This document shows positions 26,835 through 40,132 of a DNA stretch of 64,000 bases, piece by piece. The number at the start of each line of letters is the position of its first letter. Within the stretch, counting starts at the first letter, position 1. Source of the stretch: Dictyobacter aurantiacus. GTDB lineage: Bacteria; Chloroflexota; Ktedonobacteria; Ktedonobacterales; Ktedonobacteraceae. The notes beneath the pieces are model-generated. The model searched no databases. It saw only the letters and a list, made by a program, of their open reading frames with translations, and was not told the DNA's origin. Location of the stretch: contig NZ_BIFQ01000001.1 in NCBI RefSeq assembly GCF_003967515.1, positions 5,022,001 through 5,086,000 of the forward strand. The letters are read 5' to 3'. A program made the translations under genes and the position numbers.

Positions 26835-28529
26835 ATGGAATCTGCAGATAATACATTTTCTGGCCACGCGCGGGCCGCGCAATCCCAGGCAGATAATCTA
26901 CGCGAAGAGGATATGGAGAAGACGCAGGAATTACCGGATATCAAGCAGCGAAAGCGTCCGGTCGCGCCATTCATGTCATCGACCATCCCTGTTCATGAAG
27001 AGCAGAGCGCAGCAACCGATGTTGATCCCGAGGCTACACTGATACTGGAGAAAGCGTCCATCAGTGTCGGGGATCCTGATGCCACTCCGGGAGGTGGAGA
27101 GCAGGGGTCTCCTATAGAAGATCCCCGGTTGTATGACCCACCCATCCTTTATATACCCGGTCGTATCCGACTTGTCACCTATAAGTATAAAGAAAAGAAA
27201 TCCCGTAGGAAAGAGGCTCCAGTATATATGACCCAACGATCATGGGCCATTCAGACTCGACGTCGCGCGCGGCCGAAGCATGTGGTGTTACCGCTGGCCG
27301 TGGCCGTTATTCTGCTCCTGGGTGGTGGGGGAGCGTTCTACTATCTGGGTCTTCTTCCGGGCCATGCCGCCGGTGGTAGCAAGCCCGCGCTGACCCCTCA
27401 TCCCACCATGTCCGCCCGTGCCCGTATCTTCGCCGCCCCGACCTTGCAACTGCTGCCTGTGCAGGGCGGAGCCGTCGCCACCTCTCAGACGCTCAGCGAC
27501 GGCTCCATGCAGACCGTTTATCTAGATACGAATAGCCATGTGCAACAATTGAGTAGTAAGGATGGTATTAGCTGGCAGCAGAATGATCTCACCCTGGCTA
27601 CCCGTGCCGCTGTGAGCAATGGCAAGGCGCTGACCACCTACAGCTGGGGTCAGACCGACCGACAGCAGGTCGCGTTCATCGATGTACTGGGCCATATCCA
27701 TGTCCTCTCGTCGGGCGCCAATGATCACTGGCAGGTGCTGGACGTGACCCAGCGTGCACAGGCTCCCCTGGCCGATGGAGTTATCCTGGTTAGCTATACC
27801 ACACTAACGGATAGTTCGCAGCATATCGTCTATATTGATCAGCAGAAGCATATTCAAATGTTGTCGAGTACGGATGGCGTCCAATGGCAAACGGCCGATC
27901 TGACAAAGGCTACTGACGCGCCGCTATCCAATGGGATCGCGCTCTCGGCCTTTAGCTGGTCAAAGGATGGCAGCGAACATATCGCATATGTTGACCAGAG
28001 CCGGCACGTACAGGAACTATACTCCACGGCCTCTGGCAAGTGGCGGGATAGCGATCTGACGCAATCCGCCGGGGCGCCGCTGGCCAACGGCAACGTCATC
28101 GTGGCCTACGAATGGCGCATCGCGGGCAGCATCCATATCGACTATATTGATGTCCGCAATAACATCCAGGAGCTCTCTCGTACGGCCCTGAATGCCTGGT
28201 TCGTCAGCGATCTCACCACCGTCACCAATCGTCCCCTGGCCGCCGGCAAGTCGCTGGCCGCCTATGACTGGGTGCAGGGGAACATGCGCGTGGTGGTCTA
28301 TGTCGATGAGAGCAAGCATGTGCAGGAACTGGCTCTGCCGCCATTCGATCGCTGGCAGGGAAACGACCTGACGCAGCAGGCTGTGATCCCGCTGGCCAGC
28401 GATAGTGGCCTGGCAGGCATGGACTGGTCCGTCACCGGCACTAAACAGGTTGTATTTGTGGATGCAACGAATCGAGTTCACGAACTGACCGGATTTCCAG
28501 GCGGCCGCTGGAAGCTGTCGAACTGGTAA
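26835..28529 (+). CDS. Membrane-anchored seven-repeat lectin-like beta-propeller
   Basis: About 564 aa with a polar N-terminal part, one membrane helix near residues 150-175 (VVLPLAVAVILLLGGGGAFY), then an outside domain. The outer part has seven repeats of roughly 48 aa with the pattern Y-[IV]-D-x4-[VI]-x2-L, then W, then DLT. Examples are VYLDTNSHVQQLSS, VYIDQQKHIQMLSS and VYVDESKHVQELAL. This matches fucose-binding AAL/tachylectin-type propellers, so sugar binding at the cell surface is inferred. I chose ATG 26835 because GGAG precedes it at six bases. ATG 26799 and 26652 are alternatives without good ribosome sites. No neighbour suggests a pathway. Confidence 0.75.
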   Translation: MESADNTFSGHARAAQSQADNLREEDMEKTQELPDIKQRKRPVAPFMSSTIPVHEEQSAATDVDPEATLILEKASISVGDPDATPGGGEQGSPIEDPRLYDPPILYIPGRIRLVTYKYKEKKSRRKEAPVYMTQRSWAIQTRRRARPKHVVLPLAVAVILLLGGGGAFYYLGLLPGHAAGGSKPALTPHPTMSARARIFAAPTLQLLPVQGGAVATSQTLSDGSMQTVYLDTNSHVQQLSSKDGISWQQNDLTLATRAAVSNGKALTTYSWGQTDRQQVAFIDVLGHIHVLSSGANDHWQVLDVTQRAQAPLADGVILVSYTTLTDSSQHIVYIDQQKHIQMLSSTDGVQWQTADLTKATDAPLSNGIALSAFSWSKDGSEHIAYVDQSRHVQELYSTASGKWRDSDLTQSAGAPLANGNVIVAYEWRIAGSIHIDYIDVRNNIQELSRTALNAWFVSDLTTVTNRPLAAGKSLAAYDWVQGNMRVVVYVDESKHVQELALPPFDRWQGNDLTQQAVIPLASDSGLAGMDWSVTGTKQVVFVDATNRVHELTGFPGGRWKLSNW

Positions 28530-28540
28530 GATTTGTATCA

Positions 28541-28595
28541 GCCAGAGCGGTTACGCCCGGCCAGAAAAGTGTTGGCCGGGCGTAACCGCTCTGGC
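28541..28595. terminator. 23-bp perfect hairpin after the lectin-like gene
   Basis: The arms GCCAGAGCGGTTACGCCCGG... (28541-28563) and their complement (28573-28595) pair perfectly, with a nine-base loop. It lies 12 bases past the stop codon at 28529. A T-run is missing, so it may act as a stabilising 3' end. The remaining 250 bases to the next gene show nothing I can assign. Confidence 0.6.
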
Positions 28596-28845
28596 CGTCG
28601 TTCGTGCTGCGATCATTCTGGATAGATCGTAATGAAGAAGTTATCGGCTCTGTCGTGACGGTGTGGCATAAGCCGGTTTTAAATTGAGATTTATTGAGCC
28701 TCAGTGCGTGAAGGGATGTATCACGCGCTCCCACCTCCTCTGCGGACTACTCATTATGCCAGGTTTTCTCATGTATCTTGCAGTAAGCACAACAGTGATC
28801 GCATAATTGAAGCAGACGAGTACACTCTATTTTGAGGAATGCGTA

Positions 28846-29859
28846 ATGATGAAATATCGAGCTAGCCGTATTGATCAGAACCCCCTGGATTATTTTTTGC
28901 AGTCTGCATCCGAGGGACCATTTTTGCAAGTGGCCGACGTCGTTCTGCGCGAAAATAAGGATCCCAAAGAGGTATTTGCGCACCTGATCCGCATCGCCAC
29001 AGACAGTAAGTGGAGCCATTCCGCCATCCTCTACCTTATCAGCGATCCATACCAGGGCTTTAACAATACTTTTCTAGTCGAGGCCAAGACTAAGGGCATC
29101 CACCTGGCCAGCTGGCGCAACGAAGTGATCCCTTTTGACGAATTTACCGTGGGCATCAAGCGTCCCGTTCTGGACTGGTATGTTGAGAATCCGTATGAGC
29201 AATCGCGGCACAATCCGTGCGATCCCGAGGATACCCATGGCATTGGCTATCTGCGGCATGTGCGCGGCATCGCTATTGATCAGATCAACGGTTTATACGA
29301 TCATACCACCGTCTATGAACTGGCGGCCCTCTACGCGGCTCGCGCGGCCCGCCGCCATCTTAACGCCGTTCCTCAAGTAGCCGAGGCGGCCACGGCCGTC
29401 GCCAACCTGTTCAAGAAGTGGGACGAGAAGTCGGACTCTGCCGAATCGGTGCTACGCTTTATCTGCAGCGGGCTGGTCCAATATAGCTTCTTCGAGGCTC
29501 TGCGCCGGCGTATCATCAACGACCTGGCGATCCCGGAGCACCGCGAGGCCGGCCTGAGCAACCTGAGCAATCTCCATCGCGTCATCTATCGTGATGACCC
29601 CATGGGACTGGTTCCGCGCTACATTGAGCAGGTCCAGAGCGGTGAACTGGACATTCGCGATAAAGTGCCCGAAGACCTGCTGGACCTGCTCAAGACCGCC
29701 ACGCCCGCCGACTTCAACAACAGCCCCAATCTGAAGTGGCACTATGTCATTCTCAAAGGGGTCATCTGGCATATCGAAGAGGCCAACGCGGACTATGCGC
29801 CCACCAGTTCTGATGAGAGCGAAGTGCTAGGAATGCTGCAGACGGAGCATCGCTCTTGA
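28846..29859 (+). CDS. Permuted NlpC/P60 (YiiX-like) papain-fold protein
   Basis: A 337-aa protein. Permuted papain-like enzymes place the catalytic His before the Cys. Here WSHSAILYLISD gives His58, and LRFICSGLVQYSFFEAL gives Cys207 in the expected context. The segment FLVEAKTKGIHLASWR between them fits the family's substrate loop. Relatives hydrolyse amide or thioester bonds in cell-wall peptides or lipids; the substrate here is unknown. There is no signal peptide, so it acts in the cytoplasm or leaves by another route. GAGGA lies seven bases before ATG 28846. An upstream ATG at 28807 has no such site. Confidence 0.7.
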   Translation: MMKYRASRIDQNPLDYFLQSASEGPFLQVADVVLRENKDPKEVFAHLIRIATDSKWSHSAILYLISDPYQGFNNTFLVEAKTKGIHLASWRNEVIPFDEFTVGIKRPVLDWYVENPYEQSRHNPCDPEDTHGIGYLRHVRGIAIDQINGLYDHTTVYELAALYAARAARRHLNAVPQVAEAATAVANLFKKWDEKSDSAESVLRFICSGLVQYSFFEALRRRIINDLAIPEHREAGLSNLSNLHRVIYRDDPMGLVPRYIEQVQSGELDIRDKVPEDLLDLLKTATPADFNNSPNLKWHYVILKGVIWHIEEANADYAPTSSDESEVLGMLQTEHRS

Positions 29860-30040
29860 AATGATGGAATGGAATGTCCCGGCCCTCGTGCCGCCAAACG
29901 TGTTATGATAGTAGGGGCGCGCACCTATTGACAGGGCGCGCAGGATCAAGCCATAGCTGGAGACCATGGGGGTCGCCGCGCGGCCGCCGGGTCCTGGCGT
30001 TGCTGGCATTTCTATAGATGGTTCAAAAAAGGAGTGATTC

Positions 30041-30475
30041 ATGGCGATTCGTAAAGCAGATGCTGAATGGAATGGTGATTTGAAGAGCGGCCAGGGGAAG
30101 ATGAGCCTTGGCAGCGGCGCATTTGAGGGCCAGTATTCGTTTCGTTCCCGCATGGGGGATGGTTCCGGCGGCACCAACCCCGAGGAATTGATCGCGGCGG
30201 CCCATGCCGGTTGCTACTCTATGGCTCTATCGGCTGCCCTGGCTGGTGCGGGCCACGTACCGACGCGCGTCCACACCACGGCCAATGTGCACTTTAACCC
30301 GGTCGAGGGTGGCTTTGCCATCAACCCCATCGAGCTCGTCACCGAAGCGGTCGTTCCTGGCATCGACGAGGCCACCTTCCAGCGCATCGCGGAAGATGCC
30401 AAGAAAAACTGCCCCGTCTCCAAAGCCCTGGCCGCCACCGACATCCGCCTGAATGCAACCCTACTAAACCAGTAG
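30041..30475 (+). CDS. osmC: OsmC family peroxiredoxin
   Basis: A 144-aa thiol-dependent peroxidase that reduces organic hydroperoxides. The two redox cysteines are Cys58 in AHAGCYSMAL and Cys124 in KKNCPVSKAL, both in the standard OsmC/Ohr contexts. The GGTNPEELIAAAHAGCY block places it in the OsmC rather than the Ohr subgroup. Length is typical. AGGAG stands before the ATG. A hairpin terminator follows seven bases after the stop. It appears to be a single-gene unit beside the rRNA region. Confidence 0.92.
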   Translation: MAIRKADAEWNGDLKSGQGKMSLGSGAFEGQYSFRSRMGDGSGGTNPEELIAAAHAGCYSMALSAALAGAGHVPTRVHTTANVHFNPVEGGFAINPIELVTEAVVPGIDEATFQRIAEDAKKNCPVSKALAATDIRLNATLLNQ

Positions 30476-30481
30476 GTCGCT

Positions 30482-30518
30482 GGACGCGAGGCCCCTCATA
30501 AGTTCGGACCTCGCGTCC
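30482..30518 (+). terminator. Hairpin after osmC
   Basis: GGACGCGAGG (30482-30491) and CCTCGCGTCC (30509-30518) form a perfect 10-bp stem. Only a short T/A stretch follows. It is placed right after the osmC stop. Confidence 0.6.
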
Positions 30519-30544
30519 GATTAAACCTTGTACCACCACGACAT

Positions 30545-30570
30545 GAAAAAAACCACCCGTATGGGCGGGT

Positions 30571-30571
<1 letters not shown>
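30545..30571 (-). terminator. Terminator of the 5S rRNA gene
   Basis: On the minus strand CACCCG and CGGGTG (30571-30554) form a stem, followed by GG and seven T. It overlaps the last base of the 5S gene and is a standard Rho-independent terminator. Confidence 0.8.
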
Positions 30572-30690
<119 letters not shown>

Positions 30691-30725
30691 ACCTGCACAT
30701 GCAAGTGGTTTTTCTGACAGAGGGA

Positions 30726-30754
30726 ATACTACTACAGAGTTCAACCTCTGTCAA
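30726..30754 (-). promoter_or_regulatory. Promoter of the 5S rRNA gene
   Basis: Read on the minus strand: TTGACA (30754-30749), a 17-base spacer, then TAGTAT (30731-30726). The -35 is perfect and the spacing ideal for a sigma-70 type factor. Transcription would start about 30 bases before the mature 5S end. Confidence 0.75.
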
Positions 30755-30855
30755 CCCCCTTTTAAGGCAATTTTTCACCAGGCTGCGTGTATGTGCTTGA
30801 AAATCTCCTCTATATCTGATTTTTGCTGCCGAGGTAAAATACGTCCCCAAAGTGC

Positions 30856-30884
30856 TTGACAGGTCCTGACAGATATGGCATAAT
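30856..30884 (+). promoter_or_regulatory. rRNA promoter P1
   Basis: TTGACA (30856-30861), a 17-base spacer and CATAAT (30879-30884) form a near-consensus promoter on the plus strand, about 550 bases before 16S. It lies back to back with the 5S promoter. Confidence 0.75.
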
Positions 30885-31126
30885 CATCGAGCTGTCAACA
30901 AATGAAACAATCACCTGGCTCGCTGAGATTGGGTGCTCCTGTTCGTTCGCATCAGCCGTGCTACGGTAAGGTAGCTCCTCTGAGATCATTATTCTCCTCA
31001 TGAATTCTATCCGCCGCAGGTTTGCTGCGTCCGTGGGTATGCCAGCCGTTTTCAGCGGCGGTTCCGACCGGGACCGGGGCGAATAACGAGATTTCGGACG
31101 GCTCGCAAAAGTGGTCCCAGAACCGC

Positions 31127-31155
31127 TTGACAAAGCACAACGGATATGCGATACT
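31127..31155 (+). promoter_or_regulatory. rRNA promoter P2
   Basis: TTGACA (31127-31132), a 17-base spacer and GATACT (31150-31155). Tandem promoters before 16S are the rule in many bacteria. A further TTGACA near 31233 has no matching -10 and is not called. Confidence 0.7.
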
Positions 31156-31434
31156 ACAGCACGTGAGACAAGCAAGCGAAAAAACATCAAGCGCCTGTCT
31201 CCTGGCAGAATGAAGGTTCTGCCAACTCAGTACCTTGACAACTGAAGAGTGGAAAGCAGAACAGCAACTGGAACACAACACACAACGAACCAGTTCCTGT
31301 CAATTCGGAGGCTTGATGGTCACCATCAAGTATCCATAATAATCTGCGAAATAAGCCAATGTTAATGTAACTTGGCCATGATCGCAATTCACATGCAATT
31401 GCACATCACTGCTCTGTGATGTACACATAAAAAT

Positions 31435-32916
<1,482 letters not shown>

Positions 32917-33071
32917 GGGAGCTTGAGCACGCGTCTGAAGACACTTCAGACATCTAAGCGTGTTCCACTTCCAGGTCGACCAGGACATTGGTACGATGTG
33001 CGTTGCCAGAAGCGACGCTGGTTTCCACTCTTGAGCTGTTGGGGTACAACCACCGCAACACGCAACCATGC

Positions 33072-33237
33072 GCACCAGGGGGTGCAGGGAATGACCGTTT
33101 CCATACCAGAGGTATGGGGATGTTTTCCCAGCATTTTTCCCTCTTGCGCACAGCGCACCAGGGGGTGCAGGGGGACGGCAGTCCCCATGCCAGGGGTCTG
33201 GGGGTGTCCCCCAGGATCTTCTCCCTCTTCCGCGCGC
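33072..33237. repeat. Two tandem 83-bp repeats in the rRNA spacer
   Basis: Both copies begin GCACCAGGGGGTGCAGGG and continue with matching CCATACCAGAGGT/CCATGCCAGGGGT, GGGGATGT/GGGGGTGT and TTCCCTCTT/CTCCCTCTT blocks. They diverge moderately. Each contains short inverted repeats such as GCACC-GGGTGC. This resembles a genome-wide interspersed repeat rather than rRNA spacer sequence. Confidence 0.7.
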
Positions 33238-33292
33238 CGCCGCAGGCGGCAAGCGTGTGGCGAGAGCCACAACAGTGCACCTTCACAACTGA

Positions 33293-33350
33293 ATACCATG
33301 TATCTTCAATTTTGCTGAGCGATAAGGTCAGCCAGAGTTGAAGCAGAGGA
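33293..33350 (+). promoter_or_regulatory. 23S processing stem, 5' strand
   Basis: This strand pairs with 36411-36466 beyond the 23S 3' end. ATACCATGTATCTTCAATT and the GAAGCAGAGG end have near-exact complements there, with a looser middle. A long stem enclosing pre-23S is the usual RNase III substrate. Confidence 0.75.
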
Positions 33351-33412
33351 TCGATTTATTCTCGCAAAGAATAAGTCAAAGCATTCATAGACCATGATGA
33401 GATAAGAAGAGA

Positions 33413-36368
<2,956 letters not shown>

Positions 36369-36410
36369 TTCACCATTGTGTATCTTCATCGTGGCTCATG
36401 TAGTGCGCGT

Positions 36411-36466
36411 CCTCTGCTTCAGCCATGTCTGACTGATGGCTCGGCAAAATTGAGGATACATGGTAT
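36411..36466 (+). promoter_or_regulatory. 23S processing stem, 3' strand
   Basis: Complementary partner of 33293-33350. It ends close to the rRNA terminator, so the whole pre-23S is enclosed by one long stem of over 50 positions. Confidence 0.75.
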
Positions 36467-36480
36467 GCAGTTATGCAACA

Positions 36481-36519
36481 AAAAAAAGATCTTACTTCCC
36501 AGAAGTAAGATCTTTTTTT
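36481..36519 (+). terminator. Terminator of the 16S-23S operon
   Basis: AAAGATCTTACTTC and GAAGTAAGATCTTT pair perfectly around a CCA loop, and the stem ends in seven T. It is a strong Rho-independent terminator and shows that the operon ends after 23S. Confidence 0.92.
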
Positions 36520-36574
36520 ATATAATCATAACAAAAACATAATTTCATGGAATATCCACAGCGTCCATAACATT

Positions 36575-37645
36575 ATGGAGAGATGCTCTTTCAGCTGGTG
36601 CCTGCTGGATAGAAAGGATCAGGACTTGTCATCTTCACCTGACGCGGAAAACGTTTTTTCTACACCTTTAGACTCGAACAGCGCTTGGACATCTCCTGCA
36701 GATATGCCCCACCCATTGACAGCATTTCAGGAGGCTTTTGTGCTCTCTGCTTGTCCACCGGGGACTCGCATCATCTCCGCGAAGCCTCATCGTACGGTCC
36801 AGTTGCCCTGTCCGATCTGGATTGATCTGGAATTGCCCGAGGGAGAGAATTACCGCCTCATCTTGCGTATGAATTATATTCGCGGCGGCGTAGAGAAAGA
36901 AGCTGCCGTGTTGCCCGCGCTGGTCAGGTTGGGCTTACCTGTGCCTCAAGTGCTGGCAGGCCCGGTGATCGACCCCACCCAACCGGGGGTAGGTGCCATG
37001 ACGATCCTGAACGTCTTGCCAGGACAGGATTTTCTGACCTGGGGCCAGCATGCGACCCCCACGCAGATAGAATGGGCCATAGGCTTGCTGCTAGAGGGCG
37101 TTGAGACGCTGCATGCTGTGACAGAAGCACTGGACGCTGACCCGATTGGCGCTCATCTTCCTCATAGGACTCTGCAGTCGGAACTGCAGGTGATCGTGAC
37201 AACGGAAAGCCCCTGGCTTGATGATCCACGCTTCAAGCAGGCTGTGGCTATCCTGGAGCCGCGCGTGGATGCCATTAAAACTCCACTGGCCTTTTCCAAC
37301 GGCGACTACAATCAGGGCAACTTCCTCTTTGATGGTGAGCATCTGACTGGCCTCATCGACTTTACCGATCCCTGTTTTGAAGATCCGCATATCGGGATGG
37401 CCATGTACTGGATTCATTGCTGGAACCCATTTGATAGGGCGGGCATCGTCGAGCGCTATCTGGAACGGCAGCGCCTCTCATTCGCTGATTTCGCGCCGCG
37501 CCTGGCTCTGCGCTGTTTGCGCACCCTGCAGGGAGGAATACCCGTGTCCGGGGGAGAAGATATATACGATGAATGGGGTTTTGAAAGCCAGGCCGACACG
37601 CGCCAGCGCGTTCTGAATCTGCTCCAGCGCGCGCTGACCGGCTAA
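36575..37645 (+). CDS. Aminoglycoside phosphotransferase-family kinase
   Basis: A 356-aa protein of the APH/choline kinase fold, which phosphorylates small molecules from ATP or GTP. The catalytic loop reads SNGDYNQGNFLF with Asp244 as base. Usually this is H-x-D; here Asn-Gly precedes the Asp. The metal-binding Asp262 lies in LIDFTDP. The N-terminal lobe around 90-135 includes the segment before EAAVLPALVRLGLPVPQVL. The first 43 residues look unrelated to the fold; ATG 36704 (MPHPLTAF) is a possible alternative start, though its ribosome site is weak. A second, different APH-fold gene lies at 42366. The substrate is unknown; resistance should not be assumed. Confidence 0.8.
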   Translation: MERCSFSWCLLDRKDQDLSSSPDAENVFSTPLDSNSAWTSPADMPHPLTAFQEAFVLSACPPGTRIISAKPHRTVQLPCPIWIDLELPEGENYRLILRMNYIRGGVEKEAAVLPALVRLGLPVPQVLAGPVIDPTQPGVGAMTILNVLPGQDFLTWGQHATPTQIEWAIGLLLEGVETLHAVTEALDADPIGAHLPHRTLQSELQVIVTTESPWLDDPRFKQAVAILEPRVDAIKTPLAFSNGDYNQGNFLFDGEHLTGLIDFTDPCFEDPHIGMAMYWIHCWNPFDRAGIVERYLERQRLSFADFAPRLALRCLRTLQGGIPVSGGEDIYDEWGFESQADTRQRVLNLLQRALTG

Positions 37646-37952
37646 TTTATATTTCTTAGTCGTGTTTGCGCTTTTCTTTGTTGGGGAATAGTATATTTTT
37701 GTTCGATGCAGCATAACATATCAGAACAATGACGTAGTCAAGCCTACCGTACGAAAAAGCCAGTGTAGCTCAAAAGGTAATCCCAGGCAGCAAAGGAAAG
37801 GATGAAAGAGCCATAAGGATTTATCTGGACGCAACCGCTCCCATAAGATAGATGGTTCTCTTGAAAAAGCTCTTCTTGTGTCATTTGTTTTTCGGCAGAG
37901 GAAGATATCTTGATGGGGGGACGCCTTTCTCAGCAGAGAGGAGAGCTATCTG
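37646..37952. other. Intergenic region before the serine hydrolase
   Basis: About 300 AT-rich bases between two plus-strand genes. I see no repeat, RNA or clear promoter. The purine-rich GAGGAGA before 37953 is the ribosome site of the next gene. Confidence 0.35.
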
Positions 37953-39935
37953 ATGGTTTCATTACCATTTCGCATGCGGTACGCATCAACAGCTTTGCTT
38001 ATCCTGCTCATTTTCATCTTGCTCTCCTGCAATGCGAGCAGTGCGCTGGCCCGCGCCCTCCCGGAGATGGCACCATCCCCACCATCGATGGGCCCCGGTG
38101 ATCCTCGCGAACTGGAAACCTTTCTGAATGGGGAGATTGGAGCGCAACTGGCTCAAAAGCATATCCCAGGAGCTACGGTGTCCGTGGTCAAGGATGGGCG
38201 CCTGTTCTTTGCCAAAGGCTACGGCTATGCTAACCTGCAGCACGGTACCCGTGTAAACGCGGCGACCACGTTGTTCCGCATCGGATCGGTGAGCAAGTTA
38301 TTCACCTGGACAGCAGTTATGCAGCTTGTTGAGCAGGGCAAACTGAACCTGCATGCCGATGTCAACCGCTATCTCAAGACTTTTCAGATTCCGGCCACCT
38401 ATCCCCAACCGATTACCCTGGCCAATCTGTTGACCCACACCGCTGGCTTTGAAGATGCGTACGCGCCCGACTCGTCAGTATCAACCATGAATGTGGCTGA
38501 TCTGGAGCCGTTGGGGAGATGGCTGGCAGCCAATATCCCGGCGCGTGTGCGGCCACCGGGTATGCTGGCCTCGTATTCCAATTATGGCGCGGCTCTGGCT
38601 GGCTATATCGTGCAGCAGATCTCCGGTCTGCCCTTTGAGCGCTACATTGAAGAGCATATCTACCAGCCTCTGAGCATGAGCCATAGCACATTCCGTCAAC
38701 CCATCCCCACCCCTCTGAGCGCCGATCAAGCTGAGGGATATACCTATAAAGATGAAAGCTACCAGGCGGAACCGTTTCAATACATCCAGGAGCCACCTGC
38801 TGGCTCCATGAATTCGACCGCGACCGATATGGCCAGATTTATGCTGGCACATTTGCAAGACGGGAGCCTGGGCACTGCCCAGATACTGCAGGCGGCAACC
38901 GCGCAAGAGATGCACCGGCGCCAGTTTACCAACGATCCACGCATTCCTGGCCTCACCTATGGCTTCATTGAGCAACGTACCAATAACCAGCAGATAATTA
39001 AGCATGATGGAGCTATTGGTCCTTTTCGCTCCCTGCTTCTGCTCTTACCGCTCCAGCAGGTGGGGCTCTTTGTCGCTTACAACAGCGATGGCGGCAGCGA
39101 GGCTCTAGAAAAGCTAAGGCAAGCCTTCCTCGATCGCTATTTTCCCGCTCCCTCGCGGCATATGAGCATGCCAAAGCCACTGCCTGGCTTTGCGGAACGG
39201 GCCAAACAGATCACGGGAAGCTACTGGCCAGTCACGCGTAACTACACGACCTTTGGGAAAGTGGGGGCATTGCTCTCGACAATCAATGTGCAGGGTTATG
39301 GCAATGGGGAGATACGCATCCAGGGGGTTCCACCAGCGGGTCAAATTGCTGCCGAAGTCCAGCCCTGGTTCTTTCGCCTGGTCAATGGGACGGAACTCAT
39401 CGTCTTTCAAGCAGGGCAGGACGGGACTATCATGCTGCTCAATAGTGTGCTCGGAGCATATGCGAAGCTGGCCTGGTATGAGACGCCTCTGTTCCACCTC
39501 ATGCTGCTTGCTTTCGCGCTCTTGCTCTTCCTATCAGCCTTCCTGCTCTTACTCTGGCTCCTGCTCCAGAGGTTCCGCTTCCGGCGCACGGGAGCACCTC
39601 AGGCGAAGAATGCGTCCTTTCGAATCGCACGCTGGATCATGGGACTGGTGAGTGGCGTCAATATGGTGATTCTGCTCTTGCTCGTATTGTTCCTCTGGTT
39701 TGTCGTCACGGTCAACATCCAGGGCATCACCTTCTTTGGAGGATCGGGACGCGCCCTGTTGTTCGCGCTTGGCCTTGTCTCAGTGATCCTCACGGCTGGC
39801 GCTATGCTATGCGCGGCTCTGATGTGGAAACAACGGATCTGGGGTCGCGGATTGCGTCTGCATTATACCCTGGTCACCCTCGCGGCTCTGATCTTTGTCT
39901 GGGAGATAGCGTATTGGAACCTGCTTCGATGGTGA
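37953..39935 (+). CDS. Membrane serine beta-lactamase-like hydrolase (class C/PBP fold)
   Basis: A 660-aa protein with a signal peptide or anchor at the start, an outside hydrolase domain and four C-terminal membrane helices (about 510-655). The three family motifs are present: S112-V-S-K115 (nucleophile and base), Y208-S-N and H351-D-G in the KTG position. Such enzymes act as esterases, D-amino peptidases or PBP4*-like hydrolases of extracytoplasmic substrates. The four-helix tail is often seen in Bacillota and Chloroflexota homologs. GAGGAG precedes the ATG. A hairpin between it and the convergent secreted-protein gene ends transcription. Confidence 0.88.
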   Translation: MVSLPFRMRYASTALLILLIFILLSCNASSALARALPEMAPSPPSMGPGDPRELETFLNGEIGAQLAQKHIPGATVSVVKDGRLFFAKGYGYANLQHGTRVNAATTLFRIGSVSKLFTWTAVMQLVEQGKLNLHADVNRYLKTFQIPATYPQPITLANLLTHTAGFEDAYAPDSSVSTMNVADLEPLGRWLAANIPARVRPPGMLASYSNYGAALAGYIVQQISGLPFERYIEEHIYQPLSMSHSTFRQPIPTPLSADQAEGYTYKDESYQAEPFQYIQEPPAGSMNSTATDMARFMLAHLQDGSLGTAQILQAATAQEMHRRQFTNDPRIPGLTYGFIEQRTNNQQIIKHDGAIGPFRSLLLLLPLQQVGLFVAYNSDGGSEALEKLRQAFLDRYFPAPSRHMSMPKPLPGFAERAKQITGSYWPVTRNYTTFGKVGALLSTINVQGYGNGEIRIQGVPPAGQIAAEVQPWFFRLVNGTELIVFQAGQDGTIMLLNSVLGAYAKLAWYETPLFHLMLLAFALLLFLSAFLLLLWLLLQRFRFRRTGAPQAKNASFRIARWIMGLVSGVNMVILLLLVLFLWFVVTVNIQGITFFGGSGRALLFALGLVSVILTAGAMLCAALMWKQRIWGRGLRLHYTLVTLAALIFVWEIAYWNLLRW

Positions 39936-40058
39936 GCCCGCTTTGCCAGAATGTACAGCATGCAAAATTATCCTTTCCCGTATGTGCTTTTCGCGGAATA
40001 GCTCAGTGGGGGATGCGGGTATCACGCTATGTTTGATCTTCGACGGGTTATTCAGGTG

Positions 40059-40112
40059 CTCATGGTCCCCAGGCCGCGAGGCGGTGACCGCCCCGGGCCT
40101 GAGGACCATGAG
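40059..40112. terminator. Hairpin between convergent genes
   Basis: CTCATGGTCC-CAGGCC and GGCCTG-GGACCATGAG pair, with single unpaired bases. A smaller GGCGGTGACCGCC hairpin sits in the loop. It is likely a bidirectional terminator, although no T-run follows. Confidence 0.6.
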
Positions 40113-40132
40113 GAGTCTCAGGGACGCGCTGG

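Noticed and set aside
39993..40060. tRNA-like start (GCGGAATAGCTCAGTGGG) after the serine hydrolase
   Set aside because: The D-stem does not close, and there is no anticodon stem or T-arm; only the first ~18 bases resemble a tRNA.
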